DNA of 64,000 bases from Deroplatys truncata. Its lineage: Eukaryota > Arthropoda > Insecta > Mantodea > Mantidae. A program made the translations under genes and the position numbers. The DNA lies in NCBI GenBank assembly GCA_030765065.1, contig CM060984.1, positions 83,477,988-83,541,987 on the forward strand, in the 5' to 3' direction. Below, piece by piece: positions 10,605 through 21,035 of the stretch. The notes beneath the pieces are model-generated. The model was not told the origin of the DNA and ran no database searches. It saw nothing but the letters and a program-made list of their open reading frames with translations. Every line of letters begins with the position of its first letter. Within the stretch, counting starts at the first letter, position 1.

Positions 10605-12684
10605 GGGGCACTGGGAGTGAAGTTTAAGGTGAAAATGACAAAATTTTCGATTTTGGAATTATATCATACAAGTATTCTATAGACGCTTGTGAATCATTTT
10701 GGCCATACATTTTTTACGATCTGCCATTTTTAAAAGCTCATCGACATGTTTAAATCAGCCGTGCGCTTCCTTAAAACTCCACTCGACCCGCCCACTTTCT
10801 ATTTATATATGTAAAGCATCAAAATTTGTTAATTTCTACATATTTTTCTATTTATTTGGCCGCATTTTGTGACCACATGTAATTACCTGCTTTGTGATGC
10901 CATCTAGCGCTTAAATGCATAACTATTTACTACGCAATGAAGACAAGTTTAGAAATTTGAAAGGAAAAATTATATTTTGGTACTGTAAGAGTCTATTTCA
11001 TTAAAATTCTCTCCATTTACCCATATCATCTTATTTTACAGCATTTTGCAGTTATTTTAATACGTTATTGGTTGTTTAAGGCTTTGTTTATATATCTATC
11101 TTACAGATCTTTTGATACACTTTGTTGTTTATGTACCATATTCAGCAACAATTGTGGTTTTTGCCCTACCCAGAAATATCTCAGTCCTCGTATCATTGTA
11201 GACAAAAAATCTAGAGGTTTCTATATGAAATAAATAGAAAATGTATAATGCCATTTTTAGCAAATTAACCTTTTTACCAATAGAAATGCTATAGTAGAAA
11301 ATATTCGTGATAAATGTGGTATGAAAGAGGTTATTTATGCCATCGTCAGTCACTGCATGTCAACAGACAACGAACCCCAGCATGGCAAATGTCCCAATGA
11401 CACTGACTCCTGGTGCTTTTTCAACAAAAGTATAGCTAATGGTACACAACCTGATACCAGTGATAAAATGTTCATACAGCTTTCTGAATCAACTGTTTCC
11501 AAGATAATGCCTGTTTACCAAAGACTAGCCTGTGATGAGCTGTTGAATAAATGTGTAAGAGATGTTACACAAAATCAACATGAATCGCTGCGTGCCATGT
11601 TACAGTAGAATGTCCAAAAGAAATATTTGTATTAAAGAAGAGCTGTTGCTGTAACAAATGCTGGTCACAATTTAATATGGGGTGCTCAGCTACAGAAGAA
11701 ATGAAATCTATTATAAAGAATTGTACAATTTGCAGTGTATCAGATGTGATTATGAAGAGATACGATAACATGAGGAAAATACGAGTGTGCTCAATCTTCA
11801 ACTAAGAAGAAGAAAACAGCTTGCAGCAAGAGTAAATTACCAAAAAAGAAAAAAGAGGAAGTCAAATAGAAAAAGGATGAGAAAACATATGCTTCAGGGC
11901 AGTTATAAGTACCTGATAAGCTGTAAATTTAAAAAGAATGTGCATGATTTAGAAATATTTTTTTTCTCAGTTTTTCATTTTTGCACATGAAATTGATTCC
12001 TTGCATTTCAGTTTTGCTCTGATTTGTATGTAAATTTGCACACATCTCCTCAAATATAATATATAAAGATTCAAGTATGCATTTTTATGATTGTTTTACT
12101 CATTAGCTCGCAAAATATTAATTTATACTAAAAAAATGCAAAGCATACAATTCACTGTTTCCCAGCATAATATTATAAAATCAGTGTTTTTATCAAAACT
12201 TCATTTTCACACATTCAAAATGATGCTTTAAAATGAGTTTTTGTTTAAATACAGCTAAACTTTCTCAGAATCTGCAGAAGTATCCATTGTAACATTCTAT
12301 GTGACAAAAATATGCCTAACACTAATAATATATTTTTAAAAATATATTTTATATGAAAAAAATAAGATTAAAATTTCTAAAGTTTTGAAAAAATTATCTT
12401 AATGGAATCATCAAAAGTTATAGAAATTTCTTCAACTTGATTCAAAGCTTCAATCCCAAAAATATCAACCAATTTTCCGAACATCTAATGCGTGTGGATA
12501 ATTTTGAATATGCGTTACATTTACATAATAAAATTTATGAAATAAGTAATATCTCACAAAGTATTTATCCAACTTAAATGAAATTTGGTATTCACATTAA
12601 TCTAACAGCAATGGAATCACAGTAAAATTTTAAGAAATATCCATACAATAATATGGAAATTTAAAAATTCACTCCCAGTGTCCC
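10605..12684 (+). mobile_element. Kolobok-like DNA transposon with TTAA target duplication
   Basis: The ends are inverted repeats: GGGGCACTGGGAGTGAA at the left, and at the right the reverse complement of GGGACACTGGGAGTGAA. They are flanked on both sides by TTAA (10601-10604 and 12685-12688). The host HL sequence elsewhere (near 47196) reads CTGGCCTTAAAGTTTC without an insertion, so the pre-insertion site had a single TTAA. The element is 2080 bp long and carries a decayed transposase relic at about 11321-11990. Known Kolobok elements duplicate TTAA and begin with purine/G-rich ends; piggyBac also uses TTAA but has C-rich starts and a different protein. Confidence 0.75.
11321..11990 (+). pseudogene. 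Kolobok/Mutator-like transposase relic, C-terminal part
   Basis: The clearest open piece (11321-11608) contains DNEPQHGKCPNDTDSWC, a CP-x-SWC block, and ends with a TQNQHESL block that corresponds to NPNESFN in the second family member at 57276-58996. After a frame break there is an AVAVTNAG block near 11645. A basic C-terminal part (QLAARVNYQKRKKRKSNRKR, 11818 onward) ends with KHMLQGSYKYL. This is the C-terminal half only; the N-terminal basic region and first catalytic segment are not recognisable upstream. No function is likely to remain. The family assignment combines the homologue at 57-59 kb with the TTAA ends of this element. Confidence 0.65.
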
Positions 12685-12688
12685 TTAA

Positions 12689-13321
12689 AACTCTTTCCAT
12701 AACATCGCAATAAACATCTGTAAATTGAGAGGACTTTTAAAGAATGGCTAAGTATTGAACAGTTCGAACCACTAATAACGATATTTCGAAAATGGCTGAT
12801 ACCACAAAAAAAAGTTGAAATAAATTGTATGTCTTAAAGAGATCTACATATTTGTGCACTATATTTTCGTCTGTTGCTTAACGTTTGCCAGTTATACAAG
12901 ATTATGCAAAATTCCTTCCGAATGAAAAGAACTTCAAGGGCTATTCCACAAAATTCAAGATATACAAGATATACATTGTATTTTTACGTAAATACTTTTA
13001 ATATGGTATTTAATAAAATTCGTTATAGCCATTTTCTAGAAAATCAGATTTCGAAAACTCTTCCATGTAAAAGATATATTGGTGTCGCATGTTTGGAAGG
13101 TAGTGAGTCTAAATACCAATTTTTTTGTTTATCCGACCTTTCATTTTTGAGTTATGCTGTTAAGACACACACACACACACACTTACACAAGGCTTTTTCT
13201 AAAAATGCTTTTTTGGATTCAGAGGGCCTCAAAACATGTATTTCCGGTAAAATCTCGATGTCGAATTTTTGGGTGGAATAACAAACCTTCTCTACCTAGT
13301 ATGTACGTGATAGAAAAGTAT
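12689..13321 (+). repeat. Middle HL copy of the nest, 3' part
   Basis: This is the continuation of 10398-10600. Blocks: ATTTCGAAAATGGCTGAT, ACGTTTGCCAGTTATAC, TTTGAGTTATGCTGTTAAG, a CA tract, TTTTTGGGTGGAATA, and a degenerate 3' end. Confidence 0.7.
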
Positions 13322-13777
13322 AAAGTGGGTCGCTATGTGCTGGTTTTGAAATTCTATACTTTTTGCATCAACACTGAAAACAAATAAATCGACCTTAGGC
13401 GCTTGCAAAAGGTTTAAAGCGTCTGAAAATTTAAACCAGTAACAATGAATACCCTCGAAGTGCTCAAGGCCACAAAAAATGCAGTTAACAAAAATTCTCT
13501 GTTTTAATGAGATCTATATGTTTCGTGTGGTAAGGTTTGTCCATCTCTTACAGTTTACTAGTTATGCAACATTTTATAAAATTAATAGAGAATGAAGAAG
13601 ACTTCACAGCCCATCTGTGCATTTTATTTGTGATGCTAATACCATATACGTATATATGTAATATTAATTTGGCATTTTAATAAGTATAGTTTGAGTAATA
13701 TTTGAGAAAATAAAAATAATGTAAAGTGTAGTTTGAGAGAGGTGATCTTCTTAATATTTTATTTTGAATTATGCTAC

Positions 13778-13820
<43 letters not shown>

Positions 13821-13928
13821 TGTTTTACTAAAACGTTTTTTTTTATTCAAGGGTCTCAAAACAGTATTTCCAGCGAAATCTCGATATCGAATTCTCGGGT
13901 GAAATATAGTATTTCCTTTACTTAATTG
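13322..13928 (+). repeat. Oldest HL copy of the nest, 3' part
   Basis: This is the continuation of 10230-10397. The HL CA tract has expanded to about 19 units at 13779-13817. The copy ends where SINE family A copy 3 begins. Confidence 0.65.
13779..13817. repeat. CA microsatellite inside an HL copy
   Basis: An expanded form of the CA/CAGA tract that every HL copy carries at this position. Confidence 0.9.
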
Positions 13929-13929
13929 G

Positions 13930-14245
13930 TAACCTAGCGGGCTGACTCAGGCGGTAACGTCTGTAGCCTAAATTCGGGAGGTCGTGGTTCTATTCCGAAC
14001 CTTTCTGGCCCATGGGTTTTTTTCGGGGGTTTCCCCGGGTCGCTAGGCGAATGCTGGGAAGGTTCATTAAGTCCCTCCATTTCACCTCCATTCACTTTAC
14101 CTTTCATCCGCTTGGTCTCTTTCAGGGTTGTACATGTCGGCAGGAGGTCTCGGCGTATGCATGGCAGGGGAAAAGGATGCACTATGGAAACTTTCGTCCC
14201 TCGGAATGGGGGCGGTCTCCGGGTTCCGGGCCCCCAGAAAATGTG
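13930..14245 (+). mobile_element. SINE family A, copy 3 (3'-truncated)
   Basis: The head has GCTGACTCAGGCGGTAACG near 13941 and a B-box-like GGTTCTATTC at 13986-13995. The body has GGGTTTCCCCGGGTC and GCGAATGCTGGGAAGG, like copies 1 and 2. The 3' quarter is missing. Confidence 0.65.
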
Positions 14246-15034
14246 TAAGACCACAGGAGGGTGAAGCCGAAATTATAAAGTCAATAATTATCTAAATAAT
14301 CTGGGAAGGATAACGAAATAAAATAAATAATAACATATTTAAAATCAGTGCATGTATTAAAAGGAGAAGCATTGGGAAAATTTTTGACTGTTAAAAGCGA
14401 CAAAATGGCCAGACAGGCACAGTTTAGCTAATTAGGGACCAGCCCCAGGTATAAAGGGTAAAATAGTTGAAGCCAGTTTCTCTTGGAATTAATGGGTGCA
14501 GTTGCACTGGCCAGGATGTGAAGGTCACTAGAAGCTTCATGACGCTGAGTTTTTGGTACGAAATGTTTAAGGGGAGAGAGGGGAAGTTAGGAGGTTTTTT
14601 GTATCGCGCGTGTGGTGAGAACATTCTCGCTGGAGCACACTTGGAGTGCGGAACAACGGTCTCGTCGAGGTCCGAAGACTGGGTGTGAACTTGCAAGAGC
14701 GTCGGACTATCTATCAGATGTAATTGATCATCTTCGGTCTTGGAAAAGACACAGTAACATCGTAAGAATTTAAAAGTGATCGGCAAATCTTAAGTCTTAT
14801 TTTAATGGTGAATAAAAGTGTTTCAAGAAAGCGTTCGTGTTTCTATGTACATACACTCACGCATACCCAGTGATTAAGATCTCATGCTCGAGCAGCCGTG
14901 GCAAAGTATAAAAAAACATCTAGGAGGAGAAAAGAAGCAATCGTGAGGCAAAGATAGTGCTTCAGTGGTTGGAGGACGTAGCGTGGCTGCGTCAAGGGAC
15001 AGGAGCTGACTGCACCAGGGTCAATCCGGGAAGT
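14246..15034. other. Gap without a recognised feature
   Basis: Moderate AT content. Overlapping frames on both strands at 14424-14786 show no family motif. Confidence 0.4.
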
Positions 15035-15150
15035 TTAAATCTGTAAATGGTAGGGACACTTCCTCTGGCTATGGTGCCCCTGGTTCGGCCGCCCTCTGAC
15101 TCCTCTCACCTATTCCCTCCCTCCAGAGGGCGCCCTGACTGAGGCAAAGG
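15035..15150 (+). repeat. SINE family A, 3' fragment
   Basis: The fragment shares CTGTAAATGGTAGGGACAC-type, GGTTCGGCCGCCC and CTCCCTCCAGAGGGCG blocks with the 3' ends of the copies at 514-1000 and 1880-2375. Confidence 0.5.
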
Positions 15151-16231
15151 TTTCAAAGGATCTATGTAGGTCGACGTGCTAAGTTCCCCTCAGCTTTGAA
15201 TCCTAATGCTAATAAATTGGTAGACAAATTAAAACCATAGTGTGAATAATTTGACATGGATAGAAGAATCAGAAGAACCATTTTGATTGAAGTATCTAAT
15301 GTTTGATACTGCAGCTTAAAAAATAAAATGCCTAACTTGAATTTTCTGCAAATATCATCGCTTTATGTTGTTGAATTATGTACAAATAGGAAACCATAAG
15401 GAATCGACAGAAACTCAGTATAGGAAAGGTGTAGAGTTCTTAAAATACGCAGTTTATGCCAAGCATGTTAAATTAATCTATGATATATACAGTATATATG
15501 CGAATTTGTAATTGTTAGAGAAAGTTGTTTGACTCTACCAGCTCGGATTTCTTCCTCTGGTTTGTCTATGGGAACCGCTAGTTCAGATAAAACAGCAAGT
15601 CCCTAGCTACAGAAACGCATAGAAAACTTGGGTAGAAATAAAGAAAACCAGAAACATTTACAAGTTAACATCATAACAGCATATCCACCGTAAGATGATG
15701 ACGAAGTTGTGTATTAAGAACAGGTTTGAACTAGTCATGAAGAGGAAGTAAAGGTAAGATATCAGAAGTGCAAAGGCATTAAGAAGTCGTGTCATGTTGC
15801 AAGCTATCACATCAATTCCCGAGTGCATCCTTGTAAAATTCCTAATCAGCCCAATCTGAAGCTGAGAAAGTAAGAGAAAATGTGTAACCTGCAGGATGCT
15901 CTTATGAATACAGATCCGAAGTGAAACTGGGTGTTCTTGGTGCAAGTCTGTGGGAATTTACCAACAGCAATGCGCTGTTATTTTCAAGTAATGTAAAATA
16001 CCTTAATGGACCGGAGAGAGAACTAATGTTAATGCCTGGTAAAAATAGAAAAGTGATATAACTCGAGGCAAACTTCACGTTAACATGATGTAGCCGTGAT
16101 CAGATCACTTAACGTTCCACATAAGCTAAATAGTTCTCTCCCAGGTTCAATATAAAAACGGCAAACAAAAGAATGTGAGTCAGTACATGCAAATGGAACA
16201 GCTTTGTTGTTACTTTCTCTACCACCTATCT
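15151..16231. other. AT-rich gap without a recognised feature
   Basis: No repeat block, domain or RNA gene recognised over about 1.1 kb. Confidence 0.45.
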
Positions 16232-16700
16232 ATGCCGAGCGAGAAGGCTCAGTATGAGACCCGCATTCGGGAAGTACGGGTTCGATTCCCATCGGGATTC
16301 AACCATAGATTCGTTTTGTGGTTTCGCTGGGTCGGCAGGCATATGAAGTGATTCTCCCTCTACCATGAATTTCCTTTCAGCTGTTTCAGGGTTGTAGGAC
16401 CAGGCGACGGTGGTTGGTGCGTTGCGGAGGACGGCGGAATTTGTACTCTGGAAGGCTTTCTCCCTGGAGTTTAGTGGACTGCTACACCGCCTTCCTGGGA
16501 GCTGTCTCGATTGCTATGAGACACGCGGGTGGCTAGAGGCTTAGACAGAGCTAACCGGCGCCATGCTGGATTGTTAAGGACCCGAACCTGCTTGAATACA
16601 TCGTCATCCGGATCTGGTAACCCTTAATGTAGGACCCCTTCCAGGGGCACATTGGTCCACTGTGGCGTACTTGTGGTGCTGCGTTCTAGTTATTGGATGC
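16232..16700 (+). mobile_element. SINE family B, copy 2
   Basis: The head is CCGAGCGAGAAGGCTCAGTA with a good B box (GGTTCGATTCC) near 16279. The body has CGCTGGGTCGGCAGGC, CTACCATGAATTTCC and GTTTCAGGGTTG blocks, as in family B copy 1 on the other strand at 5855-6337. Confidence 0.6.
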
Positions 16701-16754
16701 CCTTCCTTCTGTCCACTCCTAAATCCTAACCATCTACCTGTATAAAATAAGGGA

Positions 16755-17455
16755 GTAATGTTTTTGATCCAAAAATTTCATACCCAGAAATACACTACTT
16801 TGAGGTCCCTGTAATAAAAAGAGTACCGTTTTGGGAAAAGTTTTGTGTGTGTGTTAACAGGAAAAATCTGTCCTCCCAAACTACCCTTTATATTTCGAAT
16901 TAGATTAAACATACATCACAAAATGCATATCTTGAATTTTCTAGAACTAGCCTGGGAAGTCCTCTTCATTTGAAATACTTTTTATAATCTTATGAATCTG
17001 GTAAACATAAGACATAGATAAAATCTTACTACATAGCAAATGTAATAAGTTTCGCTCATTATTCTTTAAAATACACAGTTTAATTCAAATAACTTTTTGG
17101 GGGCATCTGGCACTTCTGACATACACCCTATTATAAGTTTGAATTTTTCAATACTTTGTCATTTTAATTGCTGTTCACCATTCACTTCTTTGCGTTGTCA
17201 TGGAAAGGGAATGGAATTTCAAGGCCAGCGTATAGGGACCTGCTTTTTAAATATTTCACTATTGCTTCGGTTTCCTCTATCTTCCTTATACTTACAACGA
17301 AATGAGTCATGAAACTATTTCTTAAAACGCTTGTCTCGATTAATATGAAGTAGATGGAAAAATTACCAGCTTTAAGAATAGCTTGTAGAAATTACATAGA
17401 AATAAATAAATGATAATGGGGAGAGAAAGTCGTGTGAATATCACATATCAGGATT
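16755..17455 (-). repeat. Old HL repeat, nearly full length
   Basis: Minus-oriented. The 5' end near 17455 is the reverse complement of GAGAGAAAGTCGTGTGAATA followed by CACATATCAGGA. The 3' third is worn but retains CCCAAACTACCCTTTATAT and AAAATTTCATACCCAG blocks. Confidence 0.7.
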
Positions 17456-18134
17456 TTTTTTATTTCCACTGGTGAGCTTTTAAGACTTATCTGTTTGAAA
17501 TATGGTATTTTACTAATGTTCATAGGTGCTGAGTAGAGAGAGGTCATGGCCAGATATTTAACCTAATGTGCAGGATAATATTTGTGAATAAAGCCTTAAT
17601 CAAACAATTGTACACGCGCTTGTACAATTGTTAGGTAAGGCTTTACAATTTCTCCAAATTGCTTTGGTCCTTGAAATGAAACCATTACAGCCAAGCTGTT
17701 CTGCGATTCTGCATTAATACAAGACAGAAAACATGCTGAAGGTGTTCAACTTCCCTAGAGTATTAATAATCGCTTATTGTAGTTATACAGCTGTAACGTA
17801 AAATACTATAGATACATGATATATATATATATATATATATAATAGATAAAATGCTAGAGCCCCTGGAATATAGAAACGGCGATAACATTTGAAAGAAATT
17901 TGTTTGGATATACTTGAAGTACTCAAGTTATCTACACTAATATTATGAAGAGAGAAAAGGTATGTAGGTAGGTAGGCAGGCAGGTAGATAATCTCAAAAA
18001 CTACTCAACCAATTTCGAAAATTCGTTCACCATTGAGAAGCCCTACTGTTTCTGACGGTAAAATTACATTGAGTTATTTCTGGAGGCTCTTTAACTGCTG
18101 TGGTCCTTACCGTCTCATATATTGGGCGTGGAAG
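17456..18134. other. Gap with a palindrome, TA tract and a short dispersed segment
   Basis: It holds an imperfect palindrome at 17591-17646, a TA tract at about 17820-17841, an AGGT/AGGC tract near 17965-17990, and a segment described separately at 17940-18075. Confidence 0.6.
17940..18075 (+). repeat. Short dispersed repeat shared with 44690-44895
   Basis: It contains CTCAAAAACTACTCAACCAA and TTCGTTCACCATTGAGAAGC, which align with GGGAACTACTCAAACGATTT and CATTTACCAATGAAAAACAC near 44817. Such a block occurs in many insect non-autonomous repeats. The class is not determined. Confidence 0.4.
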
Positions 18135-18350
18135 ACCTGAAATTTTGATCAGAGGCCTCTTTATCAAGCTAGAGGTTATTTTACGTGCCGTAAATCTACG
18201 ACGCGATATCATCGGCTTTACTTCCCTTCCCAAGGAACCCATGTTAAGGATTTTTACGCCCAAAAAATCCGTTGCCCTCCGCCGGTCTTAAACCAGCGAC
18301 CTCGGGAACTAGAGCCTAGCATGGACTCTTTCTGACAGACATGCGGTTGT
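18135..18350 (-). mobile_element. SINE family D, copy 2
   Basis: On the minus strand it shares GTAAAAATCCTTA, AGGGAAGTAAAGCCG, GTAGATTTACGGCACGTAAA and GATAAAGAGGCCTC with the copy at 46805-47044. The head is degenerate. Confidence 0.7.
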
Positions 18351-18573
18351 AAAACACCTACTAATTGCAATTCAGAGATTACTAAAATACTAAAAAGAAT
18401 TTACAAAGCCTTCGTTAAGAACGCCATGGAGATAGTTGGTGTACTCCGCAGAGTATAAAAAAAAAATTACATTTAATTCCAAGGAATATATGTAATGGCC
18501 GTGGTACACTTACGCAAACAGAAGACAGAGCTTAAAAGGAAACGATCGATCCTGTTATAACGGTATGTTATTT

Positions 18574-19435
18574 TTACTTTCTCTACTACGTATAGTAAGT
18601 AGGGGAAGTATTGTATTCCACCCAAAAATTCGATACCGAGATTTCACCGGAAATACATGTTTTGAGACTCACTGAATCCAAAAAAAGCATTTTTGGAAAC
18701 ATGTCCGTGTGTGTCTGTCTGTGTGTCTGTCTGTGTGTCTGTGAACAGCATAACTCAAAAACGAAGAGTCGGATAAACACCAAACTTGGTATTTAGGTTC
18801 AGTATCTTTCAGAGATGCGACACGAAGGTTTTCAAGAAAATCCCCCCACCCCAGACTACCCTTTACATGGAACATTTTTCTAAAATTTTAATTTTCTCAA
18901 AAACGGCTCTAACGATTTTGATTAAAATATCATATGTTTAAGATATTGTCATGACAAATAAAATGTATATCTCGAATTTTCTGGGAATGTCTCCAAAAGT
19001 ATTCTTCGTTATGAACGACTTTTTCATAACTGGTAAACCATAAGAGATAGACAAACTTTTACTACACGAAAAATGTAGATCGCGTTAAAATACATAATTT
19101 ATGTCATATACATTTCTTTTGTTGAGTGAACCGTTTGCGAGATATTGCTTGTTATTCCCTTAAATTTTCCAATACTTATACTTTTTCTCAAATTCGTTAT
19201 TCATTTTTTTTATGTCCTGGACATGCAAAGAGAATGGAATGCGCCACATAGCAACCAGCGTTAAAATATTTGACTATCGCTTAAAACCTACCATATTCCC
19301 CTTGCATCTACAAGAAAATTATCAATAAGATTGACATCTCGATATCTCCATTAACATGAAGCATATGGAGAATAAGCGTTTGTAAAAATAGTTTGTACAA
19401 GAGTAGAGAAAGTCATGTGAGTGTAACACATCAGA
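18574..19435 (-). mobile_element. HL repeat, young full-length copy (subfamily B)
   Basis: Minus-oriented, 862 bp. It ends at 18574 with the reverse complement of AGTAGAGAAAGTAA and starts at 19435 with TCTGATGTG. It has the 3' hairpin arms, the CTTTCTCTACT inverted motif at both ends and the CAGA tract. The subfamily B 5' third includes GGGGAATATGGTAGGTTTTA and GCGCATTCCATTCTC. Confidence 0.85.
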
Positions 19436-19503
19436 TTTTTTTTAAATTTATTGCTTTCGCTTTAATATTGAAGTAATAACGCGACTACAGTAAATTTTAA
19501 AAA

Positions 19504-20348
19504 TCTGATGTGTTACACTCACATGACTTTCCCTACTCTTGTACAAACTATTTTTACAAACGCATATTCTCCATATGCTTCATGTTAATCCAGATATCGA
19601 GATGTCAATCTTATTGCTAATTTTCTTGTAGATGCAAGGGGAATATGGTAGGTTTTAAGCGATAGTCAAATATTTTAACGCTGGTTGCTATGTGGCGCAT
19701 TCCATTCTCTTTGCATGTCCAGGATATAAAAAAAATTAATAACGAATTTGAGAAAAAGTAAAAGTATTGGAAAATTTAAGGGAATAACAAGAATATCTCG
19801 AAAACGGTTCACTCAAAATAAGAAATGTATATGACATAAATTGTGTATTTTAACGCGATGTACATTTTTTGTGTTGTAAAATTTTGTCTGTCTCTTATGG
19901 TTTACAGTTATGCAAAAGTCGTTCACAATGAAGAATACTTTTGGAGACATTCCCAGAAAAGTCGAGATATACATTTCATTTCTCATGACAATATCTTAAA
20001 CATATGATATTTTAATGAAAATCGTTAGAGCCATTTTTGAGAAAATTAAAATTTTCGAAAAATGTTCCATGTAAAGTGTAGTCTGGGGCGGGGGGATTTT
20101 CTTGAAAACCTTCGTGTCGCATCTCTGGAAGATACTGAACCTAAATACCAAGTTTGGTGTTTATCCTTCTGTTCGTTTCTGAGTTATGCTGTTCACAGAC
20201 ACACAGACACACACACGGACATGTTTCCAAAAATGCTTTTTTTGGATTCAGGGGTCTCAAAACATGTATTTTCGGTGAAATCTCGGTATCGAATTTTTGG
20301 GTGGAATACAATACTTCCCCTACTTACTATACGTAGTAGAGAAAGTAA
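19504..20348 (+). mobile_element. HL repeat, young full-length copy (subfamily B), head-to-head with 18574
   Basis: Plus-oriented, 845 bp, with all family landmarks. It faces the minus copy 18574-19435 across a 68 bp spacer, so the pair forms a palindrome of about 1.8 kb. It is followed directly by another HL fragment, at an A/T-rich junction reading GTAATAATAACGAATTTCC. Confidence 0.85.
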
Positions 20349-20611
20349 TAATAACGAATTTCCATTTGAGAAAAAGTATAAGTATTGGAAAATTCAAACA
20401 AATAACAAGGAATATCTCGGATATGGTTCACTCGACATACAACATGTATATAACATAAATTGTGCGTTTTAATAAGATCTACATTTTGTGTGTAGAAACA
20501 TTTTGTCTATCTCTTACGATTTGCCAGTTATGCAAAATTCATTCAGAATGAACACGGCTTTTGGGGGCATTCCCGGCAAATTCTACTTACTATACGTAGT
20601 AGATAAAGTAA
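20349..20611 (+). repeat. HL fragment with an internal deletion joining to the 3' hairpin
   Basis: The block from TAACGAATTTCC to CATTCCCGGCAAATTC is followed at once by the 3' end TACTTACTATACGTAGTAG. About 450 bp of the normal unit is missing between these two parts. Confidence 0.65.
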
Positions 20612-21035
20612 AAAGAGAAGTTTTTGAATTAAGCTTTTGCCTTTATCGGTAATACAAAATTAGTTATAGAAAATTCATGAAGAGTACTTCACAACCGTTG
20701 ACAGAAAATTCCAAATATACACTTTATCAGTCATGTAAATATCCTAAACATATGGGGTTTTAATGAAAATCCGTAGAGCGATTTTTGAGAAAATAAAAAT
20801 AACGAAAACTTGTCTATGTAAAGAGGGGGGGTTCGAAATCTTCGAGACGCAGGTTTTTGGGTTACGCTGTCAGCAGATACGCACACACATACTCATGCAT
20901 AGGAGCGTTTTCTAAAAATGTTCTTTTTGGATTCAGAGGGCCTCACCATGTATTTCCAGTGGTCTCGATATAGAATTCTCTGGATGGAATGCAATACTTT
21001 CTCTACCTACTAGATATATGGTGGACAAAGTAAGC
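20612..21035 (+). repeat. Old HL repeat, 3' part
   Basis: Blocks in order: TTTATCGGTAATACAAAATT, GAGCGATTTTTGAGAAAATA, a short ACACACAT tract, TTTTTGGATTCAGAGGG, and a worn 3' end CTCTACCTACTAGATATATGG. Confidence 0.6.

Noticed and set aside
10605-12684. piggyBac assignment because of TTAA
   Set aside because: The ends start with G-rich and not C-rich sequence, and the protein relic lacks piggyBac motifs and matches the 57-59 kb Kolobok/Mutator-like gene.
13779-13817. CA tract as an independent locus of interest
   Set aside because: Explained by the microsatellite that every HL copy carries at this place.
16232-16310. A possible functional tRNA
   Set aside because: Only the internal promoter boxes are tRNA-like; the acceptor stem does not pair and a SINE body follows.
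20062-20472. A 136-codon frame and similar 60-115 codon frames at 56319, 32727, 25462, 59119 and 59722 with recurring SRYRIFGW-like text
   Set aside because: They are the 3' half of young HL copies. A second frame is open over the same bases, the text includes the CAGA microsatellite, and older copies do not keep the frame, so recurrence reflects recent copying and not coding.
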